Positions 7,999 to 16,356 of a DNA stretch of 64,000 nt are shown one piece after another. The notes under the pieces are model-generated. The model saw only the letters and a list, made by a program, of their open reading frames with translations. It was not told the DNA's origin and did not search any database. Source of the DNA: an uncultured bacterium (lineage in GTDB: Bacteria; Cyanobacteriota; Vampirovibrionia; Gastranaerophilales; Gastranaerophilaceae); assembly GCA_900553895.1 (NCBI GenBank), contig USFB01000001.1:62001-126000 (forward strand), in the 5' to 3' direction. Position 1 is the first letter of the stretch; each line of letters begins with the position of its first letter. Position numbers and translations under genes: made by a program.

Positions 7999-8745
7999 TT
8001 ACTTAGCTTTTCTAGGGTCAGCAATTTTTATAACGCCTGTTCGTCCGGCACTGATATTATTATAGCCGGTAGAACAATCTAAATTAGCCATAGATACCTT
8101 TGCGCTTGCTCCATATACTGAACAGTATGCATCTTTATAACTGCCATACACAGGACGCTGATACTGCCAAGTTGATCTATCCATAACATTGTTACGACCA
8201 ACTTTTCCATCATCAACATACGCAGCTAATAAATCTCTACGATTTTGAATTTGGGAAAAAGCTGCATTGTCCTCATTACCTGGAATTAATTCATTTGTAC
8301 TTAGAACATAATATAATTGTACATATTTTGAAGTTCCAGAACTAGTTGGAACATTCATCCAAATTGCAAGAAAATTACCAGGATATGGATATAAATAATA
8401 TGTAATTCCATTTGCTGCACTAATTTGATATCCAACCGCAGCCTTCCAGGTAACATCACTCTCTTCAACATTAAAACATTTTGCAAAGTGTTTTACTAAC
8501 GTAGGAATTACTGAATGGTCAATCTCTCCATCAGCACCATTTGTTTGCGTCATAGAAGCATCACCAGCTGCAACTGCATCAGCAATTGCATTATACGCAT
8601 TTACATACCCCGTATAATAAAACAAATTATACGCTTTTTCTGTACCCTTTTTTGTAATTGTCATCCCCATCGCAGAGACAATACCAATAATTGCAATACA
8701 TAAAAGTAATTCTGCCATAGTGAAACCTAATTTAGACAATTTCAT
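7999..8745 (-). CDS. Prepilin-like protein with type IV N-methylation motif
   Basis: 248 residues. The N-terminus is MKLSKLGFTMAELLLCIAII, a canonical prepilin peptidase site: short basic leader, cleavage after Gly7, Phe as residue 1 of the mature protein, Glu5, then a hydrophobic helix. The rest is soluble, rich in Tyr/Asn/Gly, with four cysteines, and resembles no pilin I can name; it could be a major or minor type IV pilin or a type II secretion pseudopilin. Its start is 2 bases after the stop of the upstream DUF3326 gene, so the Shine-Dalgarno sequence lies inside that gene and the pair should be co-transcribed. Pilin assembly genes are not in the window. Confidence 0.85.
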   Translation of the reverse strand: MKLSKLGFTMAELLLCIAIIGIVSAMGMTITKKGTEKAYNLFYYTGYVNAYNAIADAVAAGDASMTQTNGADGEIDHSVIPTLVKHFAKCFNVEESDVTWKAAVGYQISAANGITYYLYPYPGNFLAIWMNVPTSSGTSKYVQLYYVLSTNELIPGNEDNAAFSQIQNRRDLLAAYVDDGKVGRNNVMDRSTWQYQRPVYGSYKDAYCSVYGASAKVSMANLDCSTGYNNISAGRTGVIKIADPRKAK

Positions 8746-8747
8746 AC

Positions 8748-9692
8748 TTATAAAATCTCCGTCAATTCATCGTATGTATTTATTATATCACATGTATTCA
8801 AGAAATTCATTGGTGTTACATCTAAAACTGTTTGATTTTCTTTTACAGCATAAACTTTAATACCTCTTTTTGCGGCTTCGAGAACCGGAATTCCGCCAAT
8901 GGAATTGTATGGAACAACGACAAAATCTAAATTTTCTACGCTTAGACCAGTTTTAGTTAATTTTGGAGCCTGGTTTAAGCCTATCAAAATGCAAGGCAAA
9001 AAAGTTGGTGTAATATATTCCGCCGAACATCTTTTATCTACAATATCAGTTTCAACTTGAATATTATCAAAAGCAGGTGCATGCGCACAAGGTATTAAGA
9101 ATTCTTTAGAAATATAATGAGATATAATAGCTTCAACTCCACCAACAGGGTCTACGCCAACACCATTAGCGTAATCGTCACCTTGTTCATCAGGAAAACG
9201 GCAGACAATCGCAATTGCTTCCGCCCCTCTTTCTATAAGTTTTTCTGCAGCTTTTTTTAGAGTTAAAAGATTTTTAACATTACCCATTGAAACGCCTGTA
9301 GAATCAACAAAAAAATCAACTCCGACTTCTTCTTCCGTTATTTCATAGCCCATAATATTTAAGCCATAAACTACTTCAACTGCGTTCATTGTATTTATGT
9401 GAACATTCAAAACTTCCGGCTTTATAGCTTTATCAAAGATTATCCCGATTTTATTGTTATTAGAATGTTCAAGACAAGTTTCACCTTTAAAAAATCTATC
9501 CAGTGAATAACCTTCTACATAAAGCATATTTTCATTAATCCCTGAAAAACATGCTGCATTAACAACATTAGGATTTACAATAAGTTCACATTTCTGTGAA
9601 ATTTTTCTGGCAGCACGCGAAGCATCTCCTGCAAACCCGCCTACCGACGCTCCAACTCCAGTCGGAACTATAAATGCTCCTAGTTTTTTCAT
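8748..9692 (-). CDS. DUF3326 family protein
   Basis: 314 residues matching DUF3326 throughout: IVPTGVGASVGGFAGDASRA near the N-terminus, then LYVEGYSLDRFFKGE, AIAIVCRFPDEQGDDYANGV, VDPVGGVEAIISHYISKEF, IPCAHAPAF and PTFLPCILIGLNQAPKL. The family is, to my knowledge, conserved in cyanobacteria and plants and of unknown biochemical function. No signal peptide or membrane helix is seen. A glycine-rich N-terminal loop could bind a phosphate or nucleotide, but that is speculation. It is cotranscribed with the prepilin-like gene. As a lineage marker it supports assignment to the cyanobacterial superphylum. Confidence 0.9.
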   Translation of the reverse strand: MKKLGAFIVPTGVGASVGGFAGDASRAARKISQKCELIVNPNVVNAACFSGINENMLYVEGYSLDRFFKGETCLEHSNNNKIGIIFDKAIKPEVLNVHINTMNAVEVVYGLNIMGYEITEEEVGVDFFVDSTGVSMGNVKNLLTLKKAAEKLIERGAEAIAIVCRFPDEQGDDYANGVGVDPVGGVEAIISHYISKEFLIPCAHAPAFDNIQVETDIVDKRCSAEYITPTFLPCILIGLNQAPKLTKTGLSVENLDFVVVPYNSIGGIPVLEAAKRGIKVYAVKENQTVLDVTPMNFLNTCDIINTYDELTEIL

Positions 9693-9816
9693 AATTTCCC
9701 TTAAATTTCTACTATTATTTTGCTAAGCTGATTGCATTTTATCATAGAGCATGCTCATTTACTAGATTTTTTTTTAATAATATGATATTATAAAGCATAG
9801 TATGGGAGAGTGTTAG

Positions 9817-11919
9817 GTGAATACTGATAATTTTTTGATAGAAGAGAACGATATTGAGTTTGCTCAAAATATATGCAAAGTTATTGAAAATAGTGATATT
9901 CGTAACAGAGCCGTAGCAAACAATTTAGCATCAAAGATTGCAGAACGCTTTTTTGAAAAAGGCAGTCTTGATATTGATACAATGTCAGGATTACACAATA
10001 TCGGGCACGTACTGGAAGATATCGATATTGCCGATATTTATATAAACGGTTCTTACATTGATGTAAGGCTTTATTTTAATGATGAAGAATTAGGTGTGCC
10101 AAAAGCACATTTTGATAATAACTTGTTGCCTGCAGCATACATGTTCATAAAAATTACGCCTGATTTATCAGGTGCAACAGTTACAGGTTTTATGCAGCCG
10201 GAAGAAATTGATACATCAAATACAAAAGATGGTTTTATTATAATTGATGAAACTAAATTAGTTTCCTTCTATGATATTGAACCTTTATTAATAACCAAAG
10301 AAGATCCGTTTAACATTAATGAAGCTGACATTTTCGCTTATTTAGAAAATAATATTGCGAACAAAAATGCATTTTACAAATCATTAATTGCTTCAAAAGA
10401 CGGCAGATTGAGATTAGCAAAAGCTAATAAGGCACAATATGCATTTAATTTTATTTCAATAAATAACGATACTCAAAATGTAGCCGAAACATTAGATAAT
10501 GGAATTATTTCTGATGAGCTTCTGCCTGATGAATCGATTACTGATGATTTCGCAGATTTGGGTGATGAAACATTAGATTTAGAACCGACTGATGATATTG
10601 CTGACTTAGGTGATGAAACTTTGGATTTAGAAGCAACAGATGAGTTTACAGACTTAAGTCCAGAAACATTAGATTTAGAGCCAACCGATGATGCAACGCA
10701 GTTGGAAGAAACTGATGCCATTTCAGATGATATTAATGACGGTTTATCTTCTTCATTAGACACAGTAGACGACTTAGAACCGATTCAAACAGCGGATTTA
10801 GATATAATAGATGAATTTAATTTAGATTCAGAAGATAACTCACTAGAAGAAACTCCTGCGGAAGGCACAGCTTCTTCAAATGATGAAATTTCGGAATTAA
10901 ATCTTGATGTTGAAGAAAATAATACAGAAGAAACTAAAGATAATATTCAAGATAGTAGTTTTGAATTTTCAACAGTAACATCTCCAAGCTTAAACTCGAT
11001 TGGTGACAGTTTAGACAATTTATTAAGCAACGATGATGAAGAGAATTCTTTAAATAATATTGCTGAAGAAATTGCACCTTATCAAGAAGAAAAAACTTCT
11101 GATAAGGACGTAGCTTTTGATATTCCTGATAATGTTCACGAAACAGAATCAGCACAAGATACTCATCATGTTGAAGAACAAAATGAATACGAAATCACTG
11201 AAGAAGAGCAAACAGATAATGCAGAACAAATTGGAAATCTGTTTAATGCAGATGAAACAGTAGAAGAAACAGCAAACATGCTTGAACAGAAACCAAAACA
11301 AAAAAGTTCTATAAAATTGCTTACAATTATTGGTTTGTTGGTTGTACTTGGTGCAGTAGGATATTTTGGTTACAATCAATTCACTAATCAGACTCCGCAG
11401 GAAGAAGAAAACAGTTTAGTTGCCGATGCGGTACAAACACCGATTAATAACCAATCTCAAGAGGAGGCAATGCCTGTTGAATCAGTCGAATCAACTCTTC
11501 CTAAAATAGCTGATGAAGAAGGAACTGCAGAAACAATACCGGCTATAGAACAAAATTTAGACGCTTCAATTCTTGTTTCTAATTTGAAAGTAGATTGGGA
11601 AGTTCCTGCAGGTTATGTATCGAATACTGCAGCTAAGAGATATCTTGTTAAACTTGGTAAAGTAATTCAATTGAACTTGAAAACAGAATTATTACTTTTG
11701 AACAAACCGCCTATCACAAACAAAATTGCAGTTGAAATCAAGTATAACAGCGGTGCAAAGAAATTCGAAGCTGTTGGCGTTACGGTATCAAGCGGTGAAA
11801 AAACTGTTGATGATTTAATCATGCAAACCGTAAACAGAGCTTTAGCTATGAAATTAAGCGCAAATACGGATTCATTTAATAATATTCAGGGTAATCCTGT
11901 TTTAATCATACATTTATAA
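9817..11919 (+). CDS. Acidic single-pass membrane protein with TonB-like C-terminal domain, unknown function
   Basis: 700 residues starting at GTG (GGGAG ahead of it). Four parts are visible. Residues 1-215 form a folded domain I do not recognise. Residues about 215-490 are a very acidic, Ser/Thr-rich low-complexity linker that contains three 16-residue repeats (243-290). A single membrane helix lies at about 501-519 (LLTIIGLLVVLGAVGYFGY) after a basic stretch. Residues about 575-700 form a compact domain whose pattern (VKLGKVIQLNLKTEL, VAVEIKY-like strands, DDLIMQTVNRALAM, PVLIIHL) resembles the TonB C-terminal/TolA-like fold. With the N-terminus inside, the small domain would be periplasmic. 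It is the first gene of a three-gene unit with 11935 and 13350, 15 bases apart from the next. Confidence 0.7.
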   Translation: MNTDNFLIEENDIEFAQNICKVIENSDIRNRAVANNLASKIAERFFEKGSLDIDTMSGLHNIGHVLEDIDIADIYINGSYIDVRLYFNDEELGVPKAHFDNNLLPAAYMFIKITPDLSGATVTGFMQPEEIDTSNTKDGFIIIDETKLVSFYDIEPLLITKEDPFNINEADIFAYLENNIANKNAFYKSLIASKDGRLRLAKANKAQYAFNFISINNDTQNVAETLDNGIISDELLPDESITDDFADLGDETLDLEPTDDIADLGDETLDLEATDEFTDLSPETLDLEPTDDATQLEETDAISDDINDGLSSSLDTVDDLEPIQTADLDIIDEFNLDSEDNSLEETPAEGTASSNDEISELNLDVEENNTEETKDNIQDSSFEFSTVTSPSLNSIGDSLDNLLSNDDEENSLNNIAEEIAPYQEEKTSDKDVAFDIPDNVHETESAQDTHHVEEQNEYEITEEEQTDNAEQIGNLFNADETVEETANMLEQKPKQKSSIKLLTIIGLLVVLGAVGYFGYNQFTNQTPQEEENSLVADAVQTPINNQSQEEAMPVESVESTLPKIADEEGTAETIPAIEQNLDASILVSNLKVDWEVPAGYVSNTAAKRYLVKLGKVIQLNLKTELLLLNKPPITNKIAVEIKYNSGAKKFEAVGVTVSSGEKTVDDLIMQTVNRALAMKLSANTDSFNNIQGNPVLIIHL
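10543..10686 (+). repeat. Three tandem 48-bp coding repeats
   Basis: Codons 243-290 of the gene at 9817 encode DDFADLGDETLDLEPT, DDIADLGDETLDLEAT and DEFTDLSPETLDLEPT. The nucleotide copies differ at many third positions, so the array is old or under protein-level selection and not a recent slippage product. Confidence 0.9.
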
Positions 11920-11934
11920 AATAAAGAGAGCGAT

Positions 11935-13341
11935 ATGGAAAAAACTAACAAATACTATGGTGTAATAGAAGATTTAGTAAAACAAAACAGAAAATATCAA
12001 GGCTTAGAGCCAATTTTAGATGATATTATCGATGATGTTTACTCTCATTCAGAAGTTATCATTAATTCAATCAACAATGATAGCGTTATTCAATCGTATT
12101 TAGCAAAAGTTGTTTCGACATCTGTCATTACTGTTCCTAAACGATTAGGATTTCAACCGGAAGTTCAACGGAAAACAGTTGACGCTCAACAGGTATTAGA
12201 AAATGTTGTTCATAAACAAGAAAAAGCTGTTAATACAGTGCTTGTTGATAAAATGATTAATAATATCGCATTTGATGATAAAGAAGAAGAACCATCACTA
12301 GAGGAAAGTTTATCTCTTGAAGAACTTGAAGTTTCAGAACTAGAAACTCCTGAAACAACTATTGAAACAGCTTCTGAAACGGTTAATGAAAATAAAGATT
12401 TACTGATTTCTAATGATGATAAATTGGAAATAGAAACACCTAATATTGATACACAAGATGAAATTTCGTTTTCTGACAATGAGTTAAACGTTCTTATTGG
12501 AGAAAACGACAATGAAATTTCAGACATTGACGCTCAAACTGAGATAGTAAATGAAACTACTGAATCAACTGAGCCTGAAACAATTAAAGAATCGGAACAA
12601 GTTTCTTTAGAACTAAATGATTTAGATGAAATTTCAGAAGAGGAAGAAACTCAACACGATAAAACAGACGAAATCCAAACTTCAGAAGAAGTTGACTCTA
12701 TAGAATTAGAGCCCGTATTGGCTGATGATTCAACACTTGAAATATCAGATGAACCATTATTACAAAACGACGAAATAGAAACTCATGAAGAGGAAACATT
12801 AGAACTTCATCAAGATGACTCTACGAACTTTAATTCTTTGGATATTGAAGATTTAAATCCCGTTGAAGAAGATTCTGATACGTTTGAAACTAAAGACTTA
12901 GAAATTCTAAATTCAGACGACACATCAGATGTCACATTAGATATACAAGATGATGATAATATAGAGCAATTAGAAACTTCTACTGCTGATGATAGTCCTC
13001 TGGATGTGATCAGCAATAACGGTTTAAATCAAATTGCCGATGTAATTACAACAACATTAGAATATCCGGGAAATACTTCTTCTGAAAATACAGATTTCAA
13101 GCCAACTGATTATTCAGTATTTAGCTATTCAACAGACAAATACAAGGATGATATTGACGCAGAAGAAATTGTTAATGAAATAAAAGATTTGGCATCAAAA
13201 CATCCTGAATTGAATATAATTAATGTATATAATTTGAAATTCAAGGACAAACTTACAATTCCTCAAGTAGCATCTGAGCTTAATATGAGTGAAGATAATG
13301 TAATTGAAGCTTTGAATGAGTTGGTAGCTATTGTACAATAA
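11935..13341 (+). CDS. Highly acidic protein with C-terminal helix-turn-helix, unknown function
   Basis: 468 residues. An N-terminal helical domain (about 1-90, YYGVIEDLVKQNRKYQGLEP) is followed by an acidic Glu/Asp/Ser/Thr linker (about 95-385) like that of the upstream protein. The last 65 residues (YKDDIDAEEIVNEIKDLASK, then LKFKDKLTIPQVASELNMSE) look like a small helical domain ending in a sigma-region-4-type or MarR-like helix-turn-helix. No signal peptide or membrane helix is present. The shared linker composition suggests that it and the gene at 9817 work together, perhaps on one basic partner. Its start has AGAGAG ahead; the ATPase gene starts 8 bases after its stop. Confidence 0.65.
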   Translation: MEKTNKYYGVIEDLVKQNRKYQGLEPILDDIIDDVYSHSEVIINSINNDSVIQSYLAKVVSTSVITVPKRLGFQPEVQRKTVDAQQVLENVVHKQEKAVNTVLVDKMINNIAFDDKEEEPSLEESLSLEELEVSELETPETTIETASETVNENKDLLISNDDKLEIETPNIDTQDEISFSDNELNVLIGENDNEISDIDAQTEIVNETTESTEPETIKESEQVSLELNDLDEISEEEETQHDKTDEIQTSEEVDSIELEPVLADDSTLEISDEPLLQNDEIETHEEETLELHQDDSTNFNSLDIEDLNPVEEDSDTFETKDLEILNSDDTSDVTLDIQDDDNIEQLETSTADDSPLDVISNNGLNQIADVITTTLEYPGNTSSENTDFKPTDYSVFSYSTDKYKDDIDAEEIVNEIKDLASKHPELNIINVYNLKFKDKLTIPQVASELNMSEDNVIEALNELVAIVQ

Positions 13342-13349
13342 GGAAGCTT

Positions 13350-16298
13350 ATGCAGTGTCCCAAATGTAAAAATGAAATAGAAGATAATTCTTTGAAATGC
13401 AAATTTTGCGGAACAAAGATTGCTTCTGTGTGCAAAGATTGTGGGACTATAAATCCGATTACAGCAAAAGAATGTTCTAATTGTCATAAGGTATTGCTTA
13501 AAATTTGTACAGAATGTGGTGCTGCAAATCTTCCGGAAGCGAAAGCTTGTAGAAAATGCAGAATGGAATTTGTTATCCCGCAAAAGAAATTCAATCCAAA
13601 ACCAGAATACAGTGCAGAAATGAATTCTCAACAAAAGGTTAAAGCAAGGCTTTTGGATTCTATCAAAGATGCTGATAAAACTATTATTACTTTGAATGGT
13701 GAAAGCGGTATTGGTAAGGATTTAGTTTTAAGATATACGATAAATGAGCTTAAAAATGCTAAACTACTTTGGTTATGGGGAACTTGTACACAAGTGACTC
13801 AACTTTCTCCGTTTGGTTATTTTCAAGATTTATTGCTAACATTTTTCAATGTAAATAATTTTTGTCCTGATACATTACAACTCAAAAAAAATTCTGTTAA
13901 ATTTTTCAAGCAGGATTTTCCGACACTTTCAAATGCAGAAATTTTAGATTTGTTGAACTTTTTATATCCTGAAAATTTGGATAAATACGAGAATATTTAT
14001 TTTAATAAAGCAAAAATGTTCAATATAATGAAAAAAGTTTTGCTAACAATTATTGAAAAAATTAAAGCCGTTTTTGTTATTGATGATTTTGAAAATATTG
14101 ATGGCATGTCTTTTGATTTTCTAAAAGAAATTTTAAAAGATGATTATTTTTTAGAAAGATGCAAATTTATTTTAATTTCTAAAATCATAAAACCGGGCAT
14201 GGGTTGTATAACGTCACCTAAACTTACGGAAGAAAATTATGTTGATTTAACGATTGCGCCATTTACAAAAAGTCAGGTAGAAATTTTAGTAAAACAATAT
14301 AGTGACTTAGAAATCGGTGATGATTTTGTAAATTTGGCACTAAATATTTCAGGCGGAAATCCTTCTATTGTAGAACAAATGGTGCTTTTGTATAAAGATA
14401 TCAGAAGAAACGGCTTAAAGCATATTACATATAAATCTTTAGAAACAATTCTTGATGCAAGACTCGGTATTCTTAAACAAGAAGATTTGCCATCATACAG
14501 AATCCTTGTTGCAATGTCTGTTTTGGGTTCAAAGTTCTATCCTGCAATGCTTGAGCATTTTGATAATAATTCTGAAAAAGAATTTGAACGCATAATTGAA
14601 AATCTTGTTCAACGAGGATATATAAATCAAATTAACAATCTTTCTTTTGAATTCAAGAGCAACGAAATTTGGAAAAATATTGTTTCTGTTGTTAAAAATG
14701 ATGATTGTTTTTATGAAGTTTTGAATATTTTATATGAAACTCTAAGTATTTATAAACAATCTTCAATCGCACTATTAGGCTATATCGTACAAAAACTTAA
14801 TAATGATGACCAAGCTCTTACAGTTTGGACGCTTTTGATGAAACAAGCATCTTATATCGGCGATATCGGACTTTATATTATTACCCAAAAACAAGCATTG
14901 AAACTTGTTGAAGATAAACATGGCGCATTTTATCAGAAAATTAAAAAGAATATTTATACAAGAGTCGGTAAATTACTCGAACCAATCGACCACAAATCAG
15001 CTTTTGAATATTTACAAAATGCAGTAATGATGCTTGACGATAATGAAGAATTTGAACATATTGAGCTTTTGGGTTATTTAGCATCATCTTCGATGAAGAG
15101 CGGTAACTATTGGGGTGCAATTGAGTGCGCAGACAGCGTTTTGAATAAAGTTCCAGAAACAATGGAGTTAGAGCGCACGCTTGTTAAATCGCGTCAAGTT
15201 CGTCCAATGCTAAAACTTGGTAATTATGGTCAAGTTATTAATCTTATTGACACTGAAATAATGCCTGTTTTTGAAAAATATTTGGCTAAAGGAAGAAATA
15301 CTCAAATTATCACATTAAAAGAATTGTATTTAACTTGGATAGGTGTTTATTTTGATTTTGCAGAAGCTTTGACATTCCAAGGCGATGGAAGAATGTTTGA
15401 GATTATCAAGTTGATTTTTGATATAATAGAACGCAATCAAATTAAAGAACCTGCAATATTATGCAAAGCTCATTTGGCTCTAGCTTTAGCAAATACGATA
15501 AAAGGTGATATTAAGACTTCCGAAAAAATTCTGGATGATATTTTGAAAGAATATCCGCTTGATAGTATGGACTCGTTTATTGTTTCAAGATGGAATTTTG
15601 TTGATATTTCTAATAAATTTATAGCAAAAGATTATGACAGTTTGTATACAGAGTTATTCAATGTTGTTGCTTATGCTAATAATGTAAATGACAGCTTTAC
15701 AAAAAATATTCTAAAGACTCTACTTGCTAAGATGCTTACGGATAAAAACGAATCAAAAAAAGCGTTAGAGATTTTAGAAGAACAAGTTGCATATTTTGCT
15801 AAAGAAAAAGTCGCAACCGGCGTTTTGCTTTGCTGGTACTTGATAGCAGAAATCAAATTGGTTATAAGCGGAACACAGTTTGCGCTTGATATTGCAAATA
15901 AAGCTTTAGACATTGCACAAGGCCCTAATATTAATAACTACTATTTTATAGCCTTGTTTAATAAACTTATTGGCGAAATTTATATGGCTAAACAGGATTT
16001 TGACTCTGCTAAGGTTTATTTAGAAAAATCAATTTTTGTTGCAAAACAATTTAACTTGCTTACAATTTTGGTTAAAGATTATATTCAGTACGCTAAATTT
16101 TATCAAGAATTGGCATTACCAAAATCTACATTGAGAGCAAATTATATCAAACAATCGTTGAAAATGTTCCAAATGGCTAAAAATGTAAGTATTGTAGCTG
16201 AACATCCGCATTTACAGAAACTTATAAAAGAAGAATTGTCCATTTTGACTTCGTTCTGTAAATTAAATGGTATAATACTTAAAAAAGGTACAAAATAA
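13350..16298 (+). CDS. Zinc-ribbon STAND-type ATPase with helical repeats
   Basis: 982 residues. The N-terminus carries three double CxxC zinc ribbons (Cys 3/6/17/20, 28/31/42/45, 53/56/67/70). An AAA-type ATPase domain follows: P-loop GESGIGKD at 117-124 and Walker B VFVIDDFENID (DD at 244-245). Residues about 440-980 are helical TPR-like repeats. This matches the AAA ATPase/TPR proteins known as regulators or as the ATPase part of class III cyclases, but no cyclase or kinase domain is present. The P-loop has Asp124 where Ser/Thr is usual. Third gene of the 9817-16298 unit, with AAGGAAG before its ATG and a terminator after. It probably senses something and oligomerises; its substrate is unknown. 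Confidence 0.75.
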   Translation: MQCPKCKNEIEDNSLKCKFCGTKIASVCKDCGTINPITAKECSNCHKVLLKICTECGAANLPEAKACRKCRMEFVIPQKKFNPKPEYSAEMNSQQKVKARLLDSIKDADKTIITLNGESGIGKDLVLRYTINELKNAKLLWLWGTCTQVTQLSPFGYFQDLLLTFFNVNNFCPDTLQLKKNSVKFFKQDFPTLSNAEILDLLNFLYPENLDKYENIYFNKAKMFNIMKKVLLTIIEKIKAVFVIDDFENIDGMSFDFLKEILKDDYFLERCKFILISKIIKPGMGCITSPKLTEENYVDLTIAPFTKSQVEILVKQYSDLEIGDDFVNLALNISGGNPSIVEQMVLLYKDIRRNGLKHITYKSLETILDARLGILKQEDLPSYRILVAMSVLGSKFYPAMLEHFDNNSEKEFERIIENLVQRGYINQINNLSFEFKSNEIWKNIVSVVKNDDCFYEVLNILYETLSIYKQSSIALLGYIVQKLNNDDQALTVWTLLMKQASYIGDIGLYIITQKQALKLVEDKHGAFYQKIKKNIYTRVGKLLEPIDHKSAFEYLQNAVMMLDDNEEFEHIELLGYLASSSMKSGNYWGAIECADSVLNKVPETMELERTLVKSRQVRPMLKLGNYGQVINLIDTEIMPVFEKYLAKGRNTQIITLKELYLTWIGVYFDFAEALTFQGDGRMFEIIKLIFDIIERNQIKEPAILCKAHLALALANTIKGDIKTSEKILDDILKEYPLDSMDSFIVSRWNFVDISNKFIAKDYDSLYTELFNVVAYANNVNDSFTKNILKTLLAKMLTDKNESKKALEILEEQVAYFAKEKVATGVLLCWYLIAEIKLVISGTQFALDIANKALDIAQGPNINNYYFIALFNKLIGEIYMAKQDFDSAKVYLEKSIFVAKQFNLLTILVKDYIQYAKFYQELALPKSTLRANYIKQSLKMFQMAKNVSIVAEHPHLQKLIKEELSILTSFCKLNGIILKKGTK

Positions 16299-16337
16299 AA
16301 AAGAGTTGATAAACTGAACAGAAACCAACTCTTTTTT
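16297..16337. terminator. Terminator between convergent ATPase and helicase genes
   Basis: Stem GAGTTG/CAACTC (16303-16308 with 16326-16331) extended by A-T pairs, flanked by runs of A on the left and six Ts on the right, so it can act in both directions. The loop is rather long (17 bases). Confidence 0.8.
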
Positions 16338-16356
16338 ATTTATTAAAAATACTCGA

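Noticed and set aside
10543..10686. Possible CRISPR array
   Set aside because: The three 48-bp units are coding tandem repeats in frame with no unique spacers. No other direct-repeat array was found in the window.
10473..10763. Ser-rich open frame on the minus strand inside the acidic repeat gene
   Set aside because: It is the antisense of Asp/Glu/Leu codons in the repeat; Ser and Lys composition and lack of a ribosome binding site show it is a shadow. The same holds for the minus frames at 12210-12527 and 12810-13016.
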